Source: Glycomyces sp. L485 (GTDB taxonomy: Bacteria; Actinomycetota; Actinomycetes; Mycobacteriales; Micromonosporaceae). From it: a stretch of DNA of 64,000 nt. The stretch covers positions 470 through 64,469 of the forward strand of contig NZ_JAKZEW010000019.1 in NCBI RefSeq assembly GCF_022548875.1, in the 5' to 3' direction. Below the pieces are notes generated by a model that was given only the letters and a program-made list of their open reading frames with translations, searched no databases and had not been told where the DNA came from. Position 1 is the first letter of the stretch. The number at the start of each line of letters is the position of its first letter. The position numbers and the translations under genes are program-made. Shown in pieces: positions 17,308-28,605 of this stretch.

Positions 17308-17541
17308 GCCGACAAGAAATCCCCCGATGACAAACCTCAGCCCGACGGTTCAGAAATGGGTTGGCGTGCTCTGGGTTATCTCTTGTCCGGGATCATCTTC
17401 TGGGGTGGTCTCGGCTATCTGGTCGACCTGTGGCTCGGACTGCCCAAAGTCGGGCTCCTGGTAGGGATGCTTGTCGGTGCTGCAGCAGGTATGTACCTGC
17501 TGATCAAGCAGATGTCGAAGTTATTGACCGACACTGACTGA
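17305..17541 (+). CDS. atpZ: AtpZ/AtpI family ATP synthase accessory protein
   Basis: The product is 78 aa with two transmembrane helices (about 23-43 and 48-68). The conserved GYLLSGIIFWGGLGYLVD and the G-rich second helix are typical of AtpZ/AtpI proteins. These are small membrane proteins linked to Fo assembly or cation handling and usually precede atpB. The N-terminal 18 residues are charged and cytoplasmic. The gene ends 13 bp before atpB and is probably the first gene of the operon transcript. AtpI is the main alternative name. Confidence 0.8.
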   Translation: MADKKSPDDKPQPDGSEMGWRALGYLLSGIIFWGGLGYLVDLWLGLPKVGLLVGMLVGAAAGMYLLIKQMSKLLTDTD

Positions 17542-17554
17542 GAGGCGTGACTCG

Positions 17555-18367
17555 GTGACCGACTCAGCCATGGTGCTGGCCGCAGAAGAGAGCCACTTTC
17601 CCCCCGGGATCGGCAGTTTCGACTTTCGAGACTGGTTCACGGGTCTGAGCGAGACCGCTCTCGCCAACGTGTTCACGACGATCACTTTCGCCGTCTGGCT
17701 CACCGTCGCCGTGCTCATCGTGTTCTTCCTGTGGGCCTACCGAAAGCCTCGGATCGTGCCCACCAAGCGGCAGTGGCTCGCCGAATCCGCTTACGGCTTC
17801 ATCCGCAACACGGTCGCCATCGACCTGCTCGGCAAGCAGACCGGGGTGCGTTTCGCGCCCTATCTCGCGACGCTGTTCTTCTTCATCCTGATCATGAACT
17901 TCTGGGCCATCGTGCCCGGCGTCCAGATCTCCCCGAACGCGCACATCGCCTTCCCCGCGACTCTGGGCGTCATCTCCTGGTTGATCTACAACTACGTAGG
18001 CATCAAGAAGCACGGTTTCGTCGGCTACATGAAGATGACCTGCGTGCCGCCTGGAGCGCCGTGGTTCATCTACCCGCTGCTGATCCCGATCGAGTTCCTC
18101 CAGAACATCATCCTGCGCCCGGTCACCCTGGCCCTGCGACTGTTCGCGAACATGTTCGCCGGCCACCTCATCCTGCTGGTGTTCATCCTCGGCGGTTTCG
18201 AACTGCTGAACTCCGAGAACATCTTCATCCAGGGCCTGTCTGTCTTCTCGTTCGCCATGGGCATCGCCATGACGCTGTTCGAGCTCATCGTCATCCTGCT
18301 GCAGGCCTACGTCTTCACCCTGCTGACCGGCATGTACATCCAGGGATCCCTCGCGGACGAGCACTAG
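17555..18367 (+). CDS. atpB: F1Fo ATP synthase subunit a
   Basis: The product is 270 aa with five to six membrane helices. Subunit a forms the proton half-channels next to the c-ring. The essential arginine lies in PVTLALRLFANMFAGH (about 190-205), and the C-terminal helix has ELIVILLQAYVFTLLT, both family hallmarks. The GTG at 17555 was chosen because the longer reading would enter the atpZ region, and GAGAGGCG precedes it. It is followed by a 98-bp gap before atpE, which can accommodate a translation signal or an RNA processing site. Confidence 0.96.
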   Translation: MTDSAMVLAAEESHFPPGIGSFDFRDWFTGLSETALANVFTTITFAVWLTVAVLIVFFLWAYRKPRIVPTKRQWLAESAYGFIRNTVAIDLLGKQTGVRFAPYLATLFFFILIMNFWAIVPGVQISPNAHIAFPATLGVISWLIYNYVGIKKHGFVGYMKMTCVPPGAPWFIYPLLIPIEFLQNIILRPVTLALRLFANMFAGHLILLVFILGGFELLNSENIFIQGLSVFSFAMGIAMTLFELIVILLQAYVFTLLTGMYIQGSLADEH

Positions 18368-18465
18368 GAGACCGTCGCTCTTCGCCCCCGAATTACCAGT
18401 TTTCGAATTGAACAACATCGTGCGCGTGACGGACACGCCACGCTGACACCTAGGAGAAAAACGCC

Positions 18466-18669
18466 ATGGAAGGCACTCTCAACGTCGTCGGATACGGCCT
18501 CGCTGCGATCGGCCCCGGTATCGGTGTCGCCCTGATCTTCGCCGCGTGGATCACCGCCACTGCCCGTCAGCCCGAGTCGGCCGGTATCACCCGCCCGATG
18601 CTGTTCATGGGCTTCGCGCTGGTCGAGGTTCTGGCCCTGTTCGGCCTGGTCCTCGCCTTCGCCCTTTAA
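18466..18669 (+). CDS. atpE: F1Fo ATP synthase subunit c
   Basis: The product is 67 aa, slightly shorter than the 75-81 aa usual in actinobacteria. Two membrane helices are joined by the polar loop ARQPE (34-38), which contacts the central stalk. Glu54 in FALVEVLALFG is the proton carrier. Glycines pack the first helix (GYGLAAIGPGIGVAL). No extra sodium-binding residues are evident, so proton coupling is expected. A TAGGAGAAAAACGCC sequence gives a strong ribosome binding site, in line with the high stoichiometry of c subunits. Confidence 0.97.
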   Translation: MEGTLNVVGYGLAAIGPGIGVALIFAAWITATARQPESAGITRPMLFMGFALVEVLALFGLVLAFAL

Positions 18670-18687
18670 CCCACAAACGGAGCGATC

Positions 18688-19230
18688 ATGATTCAAGCCG
18701 CCGAAGGAGGGTCGGGAATTCTCTTCCCGATCTGGCAAGAGATCGTCGTAGGTGCGATCGCCTTCGGTCTGCTGTGCTTCGTGCTCATGAAGTTCGTCTT
18801 CCCCCGCATGGAGAAGACCTTCGAAGCACGAGTCGACGCGATCGAAGGTGGCATCGAGCGAGCTGAGCGGGCCCAAGAAGAGGCCAACCAGACGCTCGAG
18901 GAGTACCGCCGCAAGTTGGCAGGCGCCCAGGAAGAGGCCGCGGCCATCCGTGACGAGGCCCGTGCCGACGCCATCGCGGCCAAGGAGGAGATCCTCGTCT
19001 CCGCCCGAGAAGAGGCCAACCGCATCATCGCGGCCGGTCATGCCCAGGTCGAGGCCTCGCGCCAGCAGCTCGTCCGCGAGCTGCGCAGCGACGTCGGCAA
19101 CCTGGCGGTCGACCTGGCCGGGAAGATCATCGGCCAGCGACTGGCAGGCGACGCCTCGACCGAGCAGACCGTCGACCAGTTCCTCGCGCAACTGACCGAC
19201 GACACTGCTGAAGCGAGCGGAGCACGCTGA
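18688..19230 (+). CDS. atpF: F1Fo ATP synthase subunit b
   Basis: The product is 180 aa. One N-terminal membrane helix (about 18-40) is followed by a long charged helix of Glu/Ala/Arg heptads (about 45-155) that dimerises to form the peripheral stalk holding F1 to Fo. The segment RIIAAGHAQVEASRQ and the C-terminal AVDLAGKIIGQRLA contact subunit delta in known structures. It is not fused to delta, unlike in mycobacteria. Its stop overlaps the atpH ATG by one base. Confidence 0.95.
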   Translation: MIQAAEGGSGILFPIWQEIVVGAIAFGLLCFVLMKFVFPRMEKTFEARVDAIEGGIERAERAQEEANQTLEEYRRKLAGAQEEAAAIRDEARADAIAAKEEILVSAREEANRIIAAGHAQVEASRQQLVRELRSDVGNLAVDLAGKIIGQRLAGDASTEQTVDQFLAQLTDDTAEASGAR

Positions 19231-20051
19231 TGTCGACGACTGGACGCGAAAGCATCGAGGCCGGCCGCGAGATCCTGGAGGCGTTCGCCTCGGGGGCCAC
19301 GGCCGAGCAGCTCACCGAGTGCGGCGATCAGCTGCTTGACGTGACGCGGTTCCTCGTCGACCAGCCTCGGCTGCGTCGCGCCCTGTCCGACCCGTCCCGT
19401 GAGGCGGACGACCGGGAGGGCCTGGTGCGGCGACTGCTCGCCGGCCAGGTCGACGCGGCCGCGACCGACATAGTGGCCGAGCTGGTGAAGGGCCGCTGGG
19501 GCTCCACCTCCGAGCTCGTAGACGGATGCGAGGCCCTCGCCGTCAAGGCGCTGCTCGCGGCCGGAGCGAAGGAGGGCACCCTCGCCGACATCGAAGACCA
19601 GCTGTTCCGATTCGGGCGCCTGGTTGACGGTGACGCCGATCTGTCGTCAGTATTGGACTCGACCGGATCCGACCCCAAGGGTCGGGCCATCCTGGTCGAG
19701 CGCCTGCTCGACGGGAAGGCCGAACCGGTGACGGTCAAGCTTGCCGCCGCCGCGTGCTACGGCATCGGCGGACGCGGCTTCCACGCGTCGCTGGCCCATC
19801 TCGTCGAGTCCGCAGCCGCGGCGCGCGACGAGGCCGTGGCCTACGTGACCGTGGCCAAGCCGCTCGACGAGTCCGGTGAGCGCAAGCTCGCCGCCAAGCT
19901 CAGCCTCGTCTACGGTCGCCCCGTCGGTGTCAAGATCACCGTCGACCCGGCGATCGTCGGAGGCATCCGGGTGCAAGTCGGCTCGGACCTGTGGGACGGA
20001 ACCGTCTCACGCCGACTCGACGAAGCCCGCCACGCCTTGGCCGGACGCTGA
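19230..20051 (+). CDS. atpH: F1Fo ATP synthase subunit delta
   Basis: The product is 273 aa, the long form found in actinobacteria (others are about 180 aa). The N-terminal 90 residues are helical, and the OSCP/delta domain fills the rest, ending in the conserved KITVDPAIVGGIRVQVGSDLWDGTV segment split over the C-terminus. Delta caps the F1 head and binds subunit b. The extra helical N-terminus is usual in this phylum. The gene is coupled to atpF and lies 42 bp before atpA. Confidence 0.94.
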   Translation: MSTTGRESIEAGREILEAFASGATAEQLTECGDQLLDVTRFLVDQPRLRRALSDPSREADDREGLVRRLLAGQVDAAATDIVAELVKGRWGSTSELVDGCEALAVKALLAAGAKEGTLADIEDQLFRFGRLVDGDADLSSVLDSTGSDPKGRAILVERLLDGKAEPVTVKLAAAACYGIGGRGFHASLAHLVESAAAARDEAVAYVTVAKPLDESGERKLAAKLSLVYGRPVGVKITVDPAIVGGIRVQVGSDLWDGTVSRRLDEARHALAGR

Positions 20052-20093
20052 GATCCAGCCGGTAATGCTGAAAGAAGGAAGGTAAACGTTCAG

Positions 20094-21728
20094 ATGGCTG
20101 AATTGACCATCTCCTCCGACGAGATTCGTAGTGCGCTCGACGACTACGTCTCGTCGTACCGGCCGGAGATCTCGCGTGAAGAGGTCGGTACCGTCACCAG
20201 CGCAGGCGACGGCATCGCCATCGTCGAGGGCCTGCCCTCGGCCATGGCCAACGAGCTGCTCGAGTTCGAGGGCGGCGTGATGGGCCTGGCCCTGAACCTC
20301 GACGTCCGCGAGATCGGCGCCGTCCTGTTGGGCGACCCGGTCAAGGTCGCCGAGGGCCAGTCCGTCAAGCGAACCGGCAAGGTCCTGTCCGTGCCGGTCG
20401 GCGACAAGTTCCTCGGCCGCGTCGTCGACGCGCTGGGCAACCCGATCGACGACCTGGGCGAGATCGAGGCCGAGGGTGAGCGCGAGCTCGAACTCCAGGC
20501 CCCCAACGTCATCAACCGCCAGTCGGTGTCCGAGCCGGTCGAGACCGGCATCAAGGCCATCGACTCGATGACCCCCATCGGCCGCGGCCAGCGCCAGCTG
20601 ATCATCGGCGACCGCAAGACCGGAAAGACCCAGGTCTGCATCGACACGATCATCAACCAGCGCGCCAACTGGGAGTCCGGTGACCCGAAGAAGCAGCTTC
20701 GCTGCATCTACGTGGCCGTCGGCCAGAAGGGCTCGACCGTCGCCGGCATCAAGGCGATGCTCGAAGCCCACGGCGCGATGGAGTACACCACCATCGTCAC
20801 GGCGAACGCCGACGAGCCCGCCGGCCTGAAGTACCTGGCGCCCTACACCGGTTCGGCCATCGGCCAGCACTGGATGTACGGCGGCAAGCACGTCCTCATC
20901 GTCTTCGACGACCTGTCGAAGCAGGCCGAGGCATACCGCACCGTGTCGCTGCTGCTGCGCCGCCCGCCGGGCCGCGAGGCCTTCCCGGGCGACGTGTTCT
21001 ACCTGCACTCCCGCTTGCTGGAGCGCTGCGCGAAGCTCTCCGACGACCTCGGCGGCGGGTCTCTCACGGGCCTGCCGATCATCGAGACCAAGGCCGGCGA
21101 CATCTCGCAGTTCATCCCGACCAACGTCATCTCCATCACCGACGGCCAGGTGTACCTCGAAGAGGGCCTGTTCAACTCGGGTGTGCGTCCGGCCATCAAC
21201 GTCGGTACCTCGGTCTCCCGTGTCGGTGGCGCCGCGCAGACCAAGGGCATGCGATCGGTCGCGGGTTCGCTGCGACTCGACCTTGCCCAGTACCGCGAGC
21301 TGGAGGCCTTCGCGGCCTTCGCCTCCGACCTCGACGCGGCCTCCAAGGCGCAGCTCGAACGCGGTCTGCGCATGGTGGAGCTGCTCAAGCAGGGCGTGGC
21401 CGAGCCGTTCCCGATGGGGGAGGAGACCATCTCCATCTGGGCCGGCACCGCCGGTGAGCTCGACGACATCCCGGTGGGCGAGGTCCGCCGCTTCGAGGTC
21501 GAGTTCCTGTCCTACATGAGGGCCAACCACGCCGACGTCATCGCCACCCTCGGCGAGGGCAAGACCAAGGTCACCGGCGACATCGAGCAGAGCCTGAAGA
21601 GCGCCATCGCCAAGTTCAAGAAGATGTTCAAGGCCGCGGCCGACGGCATCGTCGTGAACGAGGAGCCCGAGGACGCGCTCGAAGGCGAAGTCGACGTCGA
21701 GACCGTCAAGCGCGTCAAGAAGGGTTAG
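20094..21728 (+). CDS. atpA: F1Fo ATP synthase subunit alpha
   Basis: The product is 544 aa. This is the non-catalytic nucleotide-binding subunit of the F1 hexamer. It has the N-terminal beta barrel, the P-loop GDRKTGKT (about 172-179), the alpha-specific [24 protein letters not shown] stretch split around the Walker B DD, the arginine-finger region [12 protein letters not shown] and a helical C-terminal domain. A charged C-terminal extension of about 30 residues follows, as in other actinobacterial alpha subunits. AGAAGGAAGG just upstream is a strong ribosome binding site. Confidence 0.97.
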   Translation: MAELTISSDEIRSALDDYVSSYRPEISREEVGTVTSAGDGIAIVEGLPSAMANELLEFEGGVMGLALNLDVREIGAVLLGDPVKVAEGQSVKRTGKVLSVPVGDKFLGRVVDALGNPIDDLGEIEAEGERELELQAPNVINRQSVSEPVETGIKAIDSMTPIGRGQRQLIIGDRKTGKTQVCIDTIINQRANWESGDPKKQLRCIYVAVGQKGSTVAGIKAMLEAHGAMEYTTIVTANADEPAGLKYLAPYTGSAIGQHWMYGGKHVLIVFDDLSKQAEAYRTVSLLLRRPPGREAFPGDVFYLHSRLLERCAKLSDDLGGGSLTGLPIIETKAGDISQFIPTNVISITDGQVYLEEGLFNSGVRPAINVGTSVSRVGGAAQTKGMRSVAGSLRLDLAQYRELEAFAAFASDLDAASKAQLERGLRMVELLKQGVAEPFPMGEETISIWAGTAGELDDIPVGEVRRFEVEFLSYMRANHADVIATLGEGKTKVTGDIEQSLKSAIAKFKKMFKAAADGIVVNEEPEDALEGEVDVETVKRVKKG

Positions 21729-21730
21729 CC

Positions 21731-24099
<2,369 letters not shown>

Positions 24100-24123
24100 C
24101 CCTTCCTGCGACGTTCCGACCGT

Positions 24124-24153
24124 GGCCCCCGACCTCGTATGAGGCCGGGGGCC
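24124..24153 (+). terminator. Hairpin terminator after atpD
   Basis: The 13-nt arms 24124-24136 and 24141-24153 pair with one mismatch around a gtat loop, 25 bp after the atpD stop. There is no T-run. It marks the end of the ATP synthase transcript where atpC would be expected. Confidence 0.65.
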
Positions 24154-24345
24154 GCGGCGTATCCGCACACGCCGAACGCGGAGTGAGCGCGGTTGTGGAC
24201 GACCTGGTCGCGAAACGGGTCTCCTTGCAGCATTACCTCAGAGCGCATGTGTCGGCGGCACTGAGGCGAGCACGGCAGCTCGCTGCTGAAACGCGCTGCG
24301 GCGTATTCGAGGGCGTGTCGCACCTCTGCGGGGCCCTCCGGTTGC

Positions 24346-24360
24346 TAGCCTCGGTCGATG
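24346..24360 (+). promoter_or_regulatory. -10 box for a leaderless sulfotransferase transcript
   Basis: TAGCCT (24346-24351) lies 6 nt before the ATG at 24358. No ribosome binding site is present. It would start the two-gene plus-strand unit at the left end of the polysaccharide locus. Confidence 0.45.
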
Positions 24361-25527
24361 GGCGAAAAACCTGAACCGTCCCATTCCGAACGCTATATCC
24401 GATCCTTTCCCCCTGCAACGAGAGTCGTGCATGTCGGTCCGCATAAGACCGGTACGACGGCGCTCCAGGGGGCTCTCCACGCGGCCCGCGGCCGCCTCGC
24501 CGAGCACGGGGTGTGGCTGCCGAGCCCGTCTCGCAACCCGGTCGAGGAGATCAAGGAGGGCGTGCGGCCCCGGCCGGACGACCCGGATCGGGGCCGGTGG
24601 CGCCGACTCGTCGAGGCCGTGGCGCAGACCGGCGAGCGGATCGGGGTGATCAGCAGCGAGTTCTTCGCCGACGCTGAAGCGGAAGGCTGCCGCCGGGTCG
24701 TCGACGACCTCGGCGGCCCGGACGTGCACATAGTCGTCACCTTGAGGCCGCTCGCGAAGATCCTGCCCTCCCAGTGGCAGCAGCACGTCCAGAGCGGCAT
24801 GTCCACCCACTACGAGCCATGGCTCGAGGCGCTGTTCGAACCGGATCCGACCGACCGCGCGGCCTTGGCGTTCTGGCACCGCCACCGCCACGACCGCTTC
24901 GTCGAGCGCTGGGCCGAGGCCGCTGGAGAGGATCGCGTCACCGTTCTCGTCGTCGACGATCGAGAACGCGACCGGCTCCTGCTCGACTTCGCAGCCCTTC
25001 TCGGCCTGCCCGAGGGAACGCTCCGGCCCGCGAAGGGTGCGGGGAACCGGTCCTTGACCGCCGCCGAGATCGAGATCGTGCGCCATTGCGCCGAGGCCAG
25101 CGAGAAGCGCGGATGGCATCTGTCGGACTTCCGCAAGTACGTCCGCTACGGCGTGGTGCCCCGCCTCAAGACCGGCCGAACCCCGCCGCCCGAGGAGGCC
25201 CGGATCGCCACGCCCGCCTGGGCCGTCGCCCGGGCCGCCGAGATCGGCTCGTCCATGGCCGAGCGGATCACCGAAACCGGCGTCCGCGTCATCGGCGACC
25301 TCGACCTCCTCGCCGGCAAGCACGTCGAGTCCGCCGAAGCCGGCGAGCACCGCCTCGACCCGTCCGTGACCGCCCAGGCCATCCTCAGCTGCATGTCGGT
25401 CGTCTTGCGCGACGGCGAAGCCGCGGCGGCCGCCGCGGCCGAAGTCGAGCGTGCCCGTTCCCAGTCGATCCTCCGGACCGTCTCGCAACGCGCGCGGGGA
25501 CGCTTGGCTCGCAACCGCAACCGGTGA
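24358..25527 (+). CDS. Sulfotransferase 1, PAPS-dependent type
   Basis: The product is 389 aa. The 5'-phosphosulfate loop HVGPHKTGTTALQ (about 25-37) at the N-terminus is the PAPS-binding signature of a sulfotransferase-like family common in polysaccharide loci. A second typical element is the VTLRPLAKILPSQWQQ segment (about 126-141), resembling the 3'-phosphate site. No membrane helix or signal is seen, so it acts in the cytoplasm, probably on a lipid-linked sugar or nucleotide-sugar acceptor. The C-terminal 40 residues are Ala/Arg rich. It lies 7 bp before an acyltransferase gene, so the two probably modify the same polymer. The acceptor is unknown. Confidence 0.78.
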   Translation: MGEKPEPSHSERYIRSFPPATRVVHVGPHKTGTTALQGALHAARGRLAEHGVWLPSPSRNPVEEIKEGVRPRPDDPDRGRWRRLVEAVAQTGERIGVISSEFFADAEAEGCRRVVDDLGGPDVHIVVTLRPLAKILPSQWQQHVQSGMSTHYEPWLEALFEPDPTDRAALAFWHRHRHDRFVERWAEAAGEDRVTVLVVDDRERDRLLLDFAALLGLPEGTLRPAKGAGNRSLTAAEIEIVRHCAEASEKRGWHLSDFRKYVRYGVVPRLKTGRTPPPEEARIATPAWAVARAAEIGSSMAERITETGVRVIGDLDLLAGKHVESAEAGEHRLDPSVTAQAILSCMSVVLRDGEAAAAAAAEVERARSQSILRTVSQRARGRLARNRNR

Positions 25528-25534
25528 GGTACCG

Positions 25535-27646
25535 ATGACCAGCGCATCCACCGCACAGGTCGCCGGGCCACCGGCCCAGCGCGCCTCGACGCCCACGCCC
25601 CGCTCGAAGGCCAGGTCCGCGTTCCGGCCCGACATCGAGGGCCTGCGCGCCATCGCCGTCGGCCTCGTCGTCCTCGGCCACGCGGGCTTCCCGGGGCTCG
25701 ACGGCGGCTACGTCGGTGTCGATGTCTTCTTCGTGATCTCCGGCTTCCTCATCACCTCCCTGCTGCTGCGCGAGCTCGCCGGCACCGGCCGCATATCCGT
25801 GGCCGGCTTCTACGCCCGCCGCGCCACGCGATTGCTGCCGATGGCCGCCACCGTCACCGTCGCCACCCTCGTCGCCTCCTGGCTGTGGCTCGCCCCCACC
25901 AGGTTCGCCTCCATCGCGGGCGACGCTGCGGCCGGCGCCCTGTACTTCGTGAACTACCGACTCGCCGCCGAAGGCACCGAATACCTCAACGCCGACGAGG
26001 CGCCGTCCCCGTTCCAGCACTACTGGTCGCTCGCGGTCGAGGAGCAGTTCTACCTCGTCTGGCCGCTGCTGCTCCTCTCCGTCGGCCTCATGCTGCGCAG
26101 GAGCCCCGAGCTCATCCGCGACGGACTGACCGTCGCACTGCTGTTCATTCTCGGCACCACGTTTGCCGCCAGTGCCGTACTCTCCGACCACGAACCGGTC
26201 TGGTCCTACTTCGGCCTCCACACCCGAGGCTGGGAGCTCGCGATCGGCGCGCTGGTCGCCCTCGGGGGCGCGGCCTGCGCGCGCATACCGCACGCGCTCG
26301 CCGCCGCGCTCATGTGGGGTGGCCTGGCCGCGATCGTGTGGTCGGCCTTCACCTTCGACGCGGGCACCGTCTTCCCCGGCACCGCCGCGGCCGTGCCGGT
26401 GCTCGGCACCGCCGCCGTCATCGCCGGCGGCTGCGTCGCCCCCAAGGCCGGGGCGGGCGGGATGCTCGCGCTGCCCGGCTTTCAGGTCCTCGGGCGGCTC
26501 TCCTACGGCTTGTACCTGTGGCACTGGCCGATCCTCATGATCGGCCCCGAGGCACTGGGCGCGGAACCGACCGTCCGCCTCAACCTCGTGCTCGTCGCCG
26601 CCGCACTCGGCATCACCGCCGTCACCCACGAGGTCGTCGAGAACCCCGTGCGATTCTCGTCCTGGCTCAAGCGCCGCGCCTGGCGCGGCGTGGGACTCGG
26701 AGTCGCGCTCACGGCCGTCTCGGCCTCTGCCGCGCTCGCAGCGACCTCTCTGTTCGCGCCGCGAGCCGAGGGCACCGGCGAAGCGGTCCAGACCCCCGAG
26801 ATCGACACCGTCGCCGAGCTGGGCGAGCTCGTCCGCGAGTCGGCCACCATCACCGAGGCGCCCTCGAACCTGACCCCGACGCCCTTGGACGCCAAGGGCG
26901 ACACGTCGAAGATCTACGGGAGCGGCTGCCACGCCGTCCTCGAAGTCGTCGAGTTCGAGCCGTGCGTCTTCGGCGAGGAGGGGAGCGGCACCGAGATCGT
27001 CCTCTTCGGGGACTCCCACGCCGCCTCGTGGTTCCCGACTCTGGAGATCCTCGCCGACGAGCACGGCTGGAAGCTCACCTCCTACACCAAGAGCGGCTGC
27101 CCGGCGCCGATGATCGCCAAGAACGCCGCCGACATCGGCGGGCGCTACTTCCAGTGCGAGGAGTGGCGCGAGCGGACGATCGAACGGATCGTCGAGGAGC
27201 GCCCGGAGATGATCGTGGTCGGCTCCAGCGAGAACAACAATCCGATCACCGACGGGCTCAGCGCCGACGAGACCTGGATCGAAGGCTGGAAGCAGACCCT
27301 GGAGCGGTTGAACGGGAGCGGCGCCGAGGTCGTGCTGCCGTCCAACCCGCCGAAGTTCACCCAGAGCGTCCCCGACTGCGTCTCGGCCAACCTCGCCGAC
27401 CTCACCGTCTGCGGCGGCCCGACCGACCTGGTAGTCCGCCATCGCGAACGCGAGCAGCAGGTCCTGGAGGAGGCGGAGCGGCTGGGCGTCCACACGATCG
27501 ACGTCACCGACTGGTTCTGCGCCGACGGGTTCTGCCCCGTCGTGGTGGGCAACATGATCACCCACCGCGACTCGCACCACTTCAACGTCACCTACGGCGA
27601 GTTCCTCGCACCGGTCCTCGACGCGGAGCTGCCCGACATCGACTAA
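25535..27646 (+). CDS. OafA-type membrane O-acyltransferase with SGNH domain
   Basis: The product is 703 aa from ATG 25535 (GGTGAGGT upstream). The N-terminal acyltransferase-3 domain (about 30-390) has ten or so membrane helices with the signature RPDIEGLRAIAVGLVVLGHAG, VGVDVFFVISGFLIT, and FYARRATRLLP, plus WSLAVEEQFYLVWP. After a last helix (about 395) an extracytoplasmic SGNH hydrolase-like domain follows, with FGDSHAASW (about 490) and the C-terminal HRDSHHFN block holding the Asp/His pair. Such fusions transfer acetyl or similar groups to surface glycans such as O-antigen. It probably O-acylates the polysaccharide made by this locus. It converges on the GT2 gene with a 20-bp gap. Confidence 0.9.
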   Translation: MTSASTAQVAGPPAQRASTPTPRSKARSAFRPDIEGLRAIAVGLVVLGHAGFPGLDGGYVGVDVFFVISGFLITSLLLRELAGTGRISVAGFYARRATRLLPMAATVTVATLVASWLWLAPTRFASIAGDAAAGALYFVNYRLAAEGTEYLNADEAPSPFQHYWSLAVEEQFYLVWPLLLLSVGLMLRRSPELIRDGLTVALLFILGTTFAASAVLSDHEPVWSYFGLHTRGWELAIGALVALGGAACARIPHALAAALMWGGLAAIVWSAFTFDAGTVFPGTAAAVPVLGTAAVIAGGCVAPKAGAGGMLALPGFQVLGRLSYGLYLWHWPILMIGPEALGAEPTVRLNLVLVAAALGITAVTHEVVENPVRFSSWLKRRAWRGVGLGVALTAVSASAALAATSLFAPRAEGTGEAVQTPEIDTVAELGELVRESATITEAPSNLTPTPLDAKGDTSKIYGSGCHAVLEVVEFEPCVFGEEGSGTEIVLFGDSHAASWFPTLEILADEHGWKLTSYTKSGCPAPMIAKNAADIGGRYFQCEEWRERTIERIVEERPEMIVVGSSENNNPITDGLSADETWIEGWKQTLERLNGSGAEVVLPSNPPKFTQSVPDCVSANLADLTVCGGPTDLVVRHREREQQVLEEAERLGVHTIDVTDWFCADGFCPVVVGNMITHRDSHHFNVTYGEFLAPVLDAELPDID

Positions 27647-27666
27647 GTCGACGTCGACCGGGTTGA

Positions 27667-28605
27667 TCAGATGCCGCGCCCGCGCCGGTGCAGGGCGGCC
27701 ATCACGGTCGGGACGCCGACGACGCCGGCCGCCGCCGCGGCGGCGACGGCCGCTCTGGGCTCGCTCGGGTTCGACTTGGTCGCCTTGAGCGCCCAGCGCA
27801 GAGCCTCCTTGCGGTCGCCGATGGCGGCGTGCCAGCAGGCGATCTGGCCGTAGACGCGGGCGGCGCCCTCGGGGCTGCCGTGGATCTCCGGGTGGCGTTC
27901 GAGGATCCACCGCAGCGAGGAGATCTTGGTGTCCCAGCGCGCCTCGAAGTGCGAACCGGCCCAGTTGATGAGCGCGAACGGGGTGTCGACGTGCGCGATC
28001 GGGCGGCGTCTGGCCGCCCGCAGCAGCATGTCCCAGTCCTCGTTCTGGCTGCCTGGGGCGTCCTCGGCGACCAGGCCGAGCCCGCCCAGGAGGGCCGAGC
28101 GGCGGAATACGAACGTCGAGGAGTGCAGCATCATCATCCGCGAACGCAGCAGGTCGACGTGCCGGACCGTGGACTGTCCGGCGAATCGGGCGTTGCGCCG
28201 CCCCCGGTAGTCGACCTCGATCGCGGTAGTGCACATCTCGGCTTCGGTGCCGAGGGCCGCGACCTGCGCGGGCAGCTTGCCGGGGAGCCATTCGTCGTCG
28301 TCGTCGAGGAACGCGACGAGGTCGGTCCCGAGCGCGGTGATCCCGGTGTTGCGGGCCCCTGCGAGGCCGGGCGTGCGCTCGTTCTTGACCACGCGCACCG
28401 GGCGCTTGCCAGTCGCGACGGAGCTTGCGGAGTCACGGGCCCCCTCGGCGGCGATCGACTCGTCGGGCTTGGCGCGGTCGAAGACGACGACGACCTCGAC
28501 GTGACCGGGGTAGAACTGGGTGAGCACCGAGCGGAGCGCCTCGCGCACCTGCCTGGGCCGATCGTGTGTCGGGATGACGACCCCGATCGAAGGCCACTCA
28601 CTCAC
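27667..28605 (-). CDS. GT2 family glycosyltransferase
   Basis: The product is 312 aa. A GT-A fold starts at once (SIGVVIPTHDRPRQVREALRSV), with the nucleotide-sugar site LAGARNTGI and the metal-binding FLDDDDEW (DDDDE about 101-105). A conserved acidic NEDWDMLLRA segment marks the acceptor side. It transfers a sugar from a nucleotide donor to a growing glycan in the cytoplasm; donor and linkage cannot be read from sequence. The GTG start overlaps the upstream sulfotransferase 2 stop by 8 bp. The C-terminal 30 residues are Ala/Arg rich with one weak hydrophobic stretch. Confidence 0.88.
   Translation of the reverse strand: MSEWPSIGVVIPTHDRPRQVREALRSVLTQFYPGHVEVVVVFDRAKPDESIAAEGARDSASSVATGKRPVRVVKNERTPGLAGARNTGITALGTDLVAFLDDDDEWLPGKLPAQVAALGTEAEMCTTAIEVDYRGRRNARFAGQSTVRHVDLLRSRMMMLHSSTFVFRRSALLGGLGLVAEDAPGSQNEDWDMLLRAARRRPIAHVDTPFALINWAGSHFEARWDTKISSLRWILERHPEIHGSPEGAARVYGQIACWHAAIGDRKEALRWALKATKSNPSEPRAAVAAAAAAGVVGVPTVMAALHRRGRGI

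Noticed and set aside
20007-21530. Long minus-strand frame opposite atpA
   Set aside because: Gly/Asp/Val-rich antisense shadow of a conserved gene, without start signals or motifs.
24100-24357. A shortened or hidden atpC
   Set aside because: All six frames were read; none shows the epsilon beta-sandwich or the conserved N-terminal sequence.
25385-28291. 968-codon minus-strand frame opposite the acyltransferase
   Set aside because: Composition is typical of the antisense frame of high-GC genes. The plus-strand acyltransferase and the minus-strand GT2 have intact family motifs in other frames.
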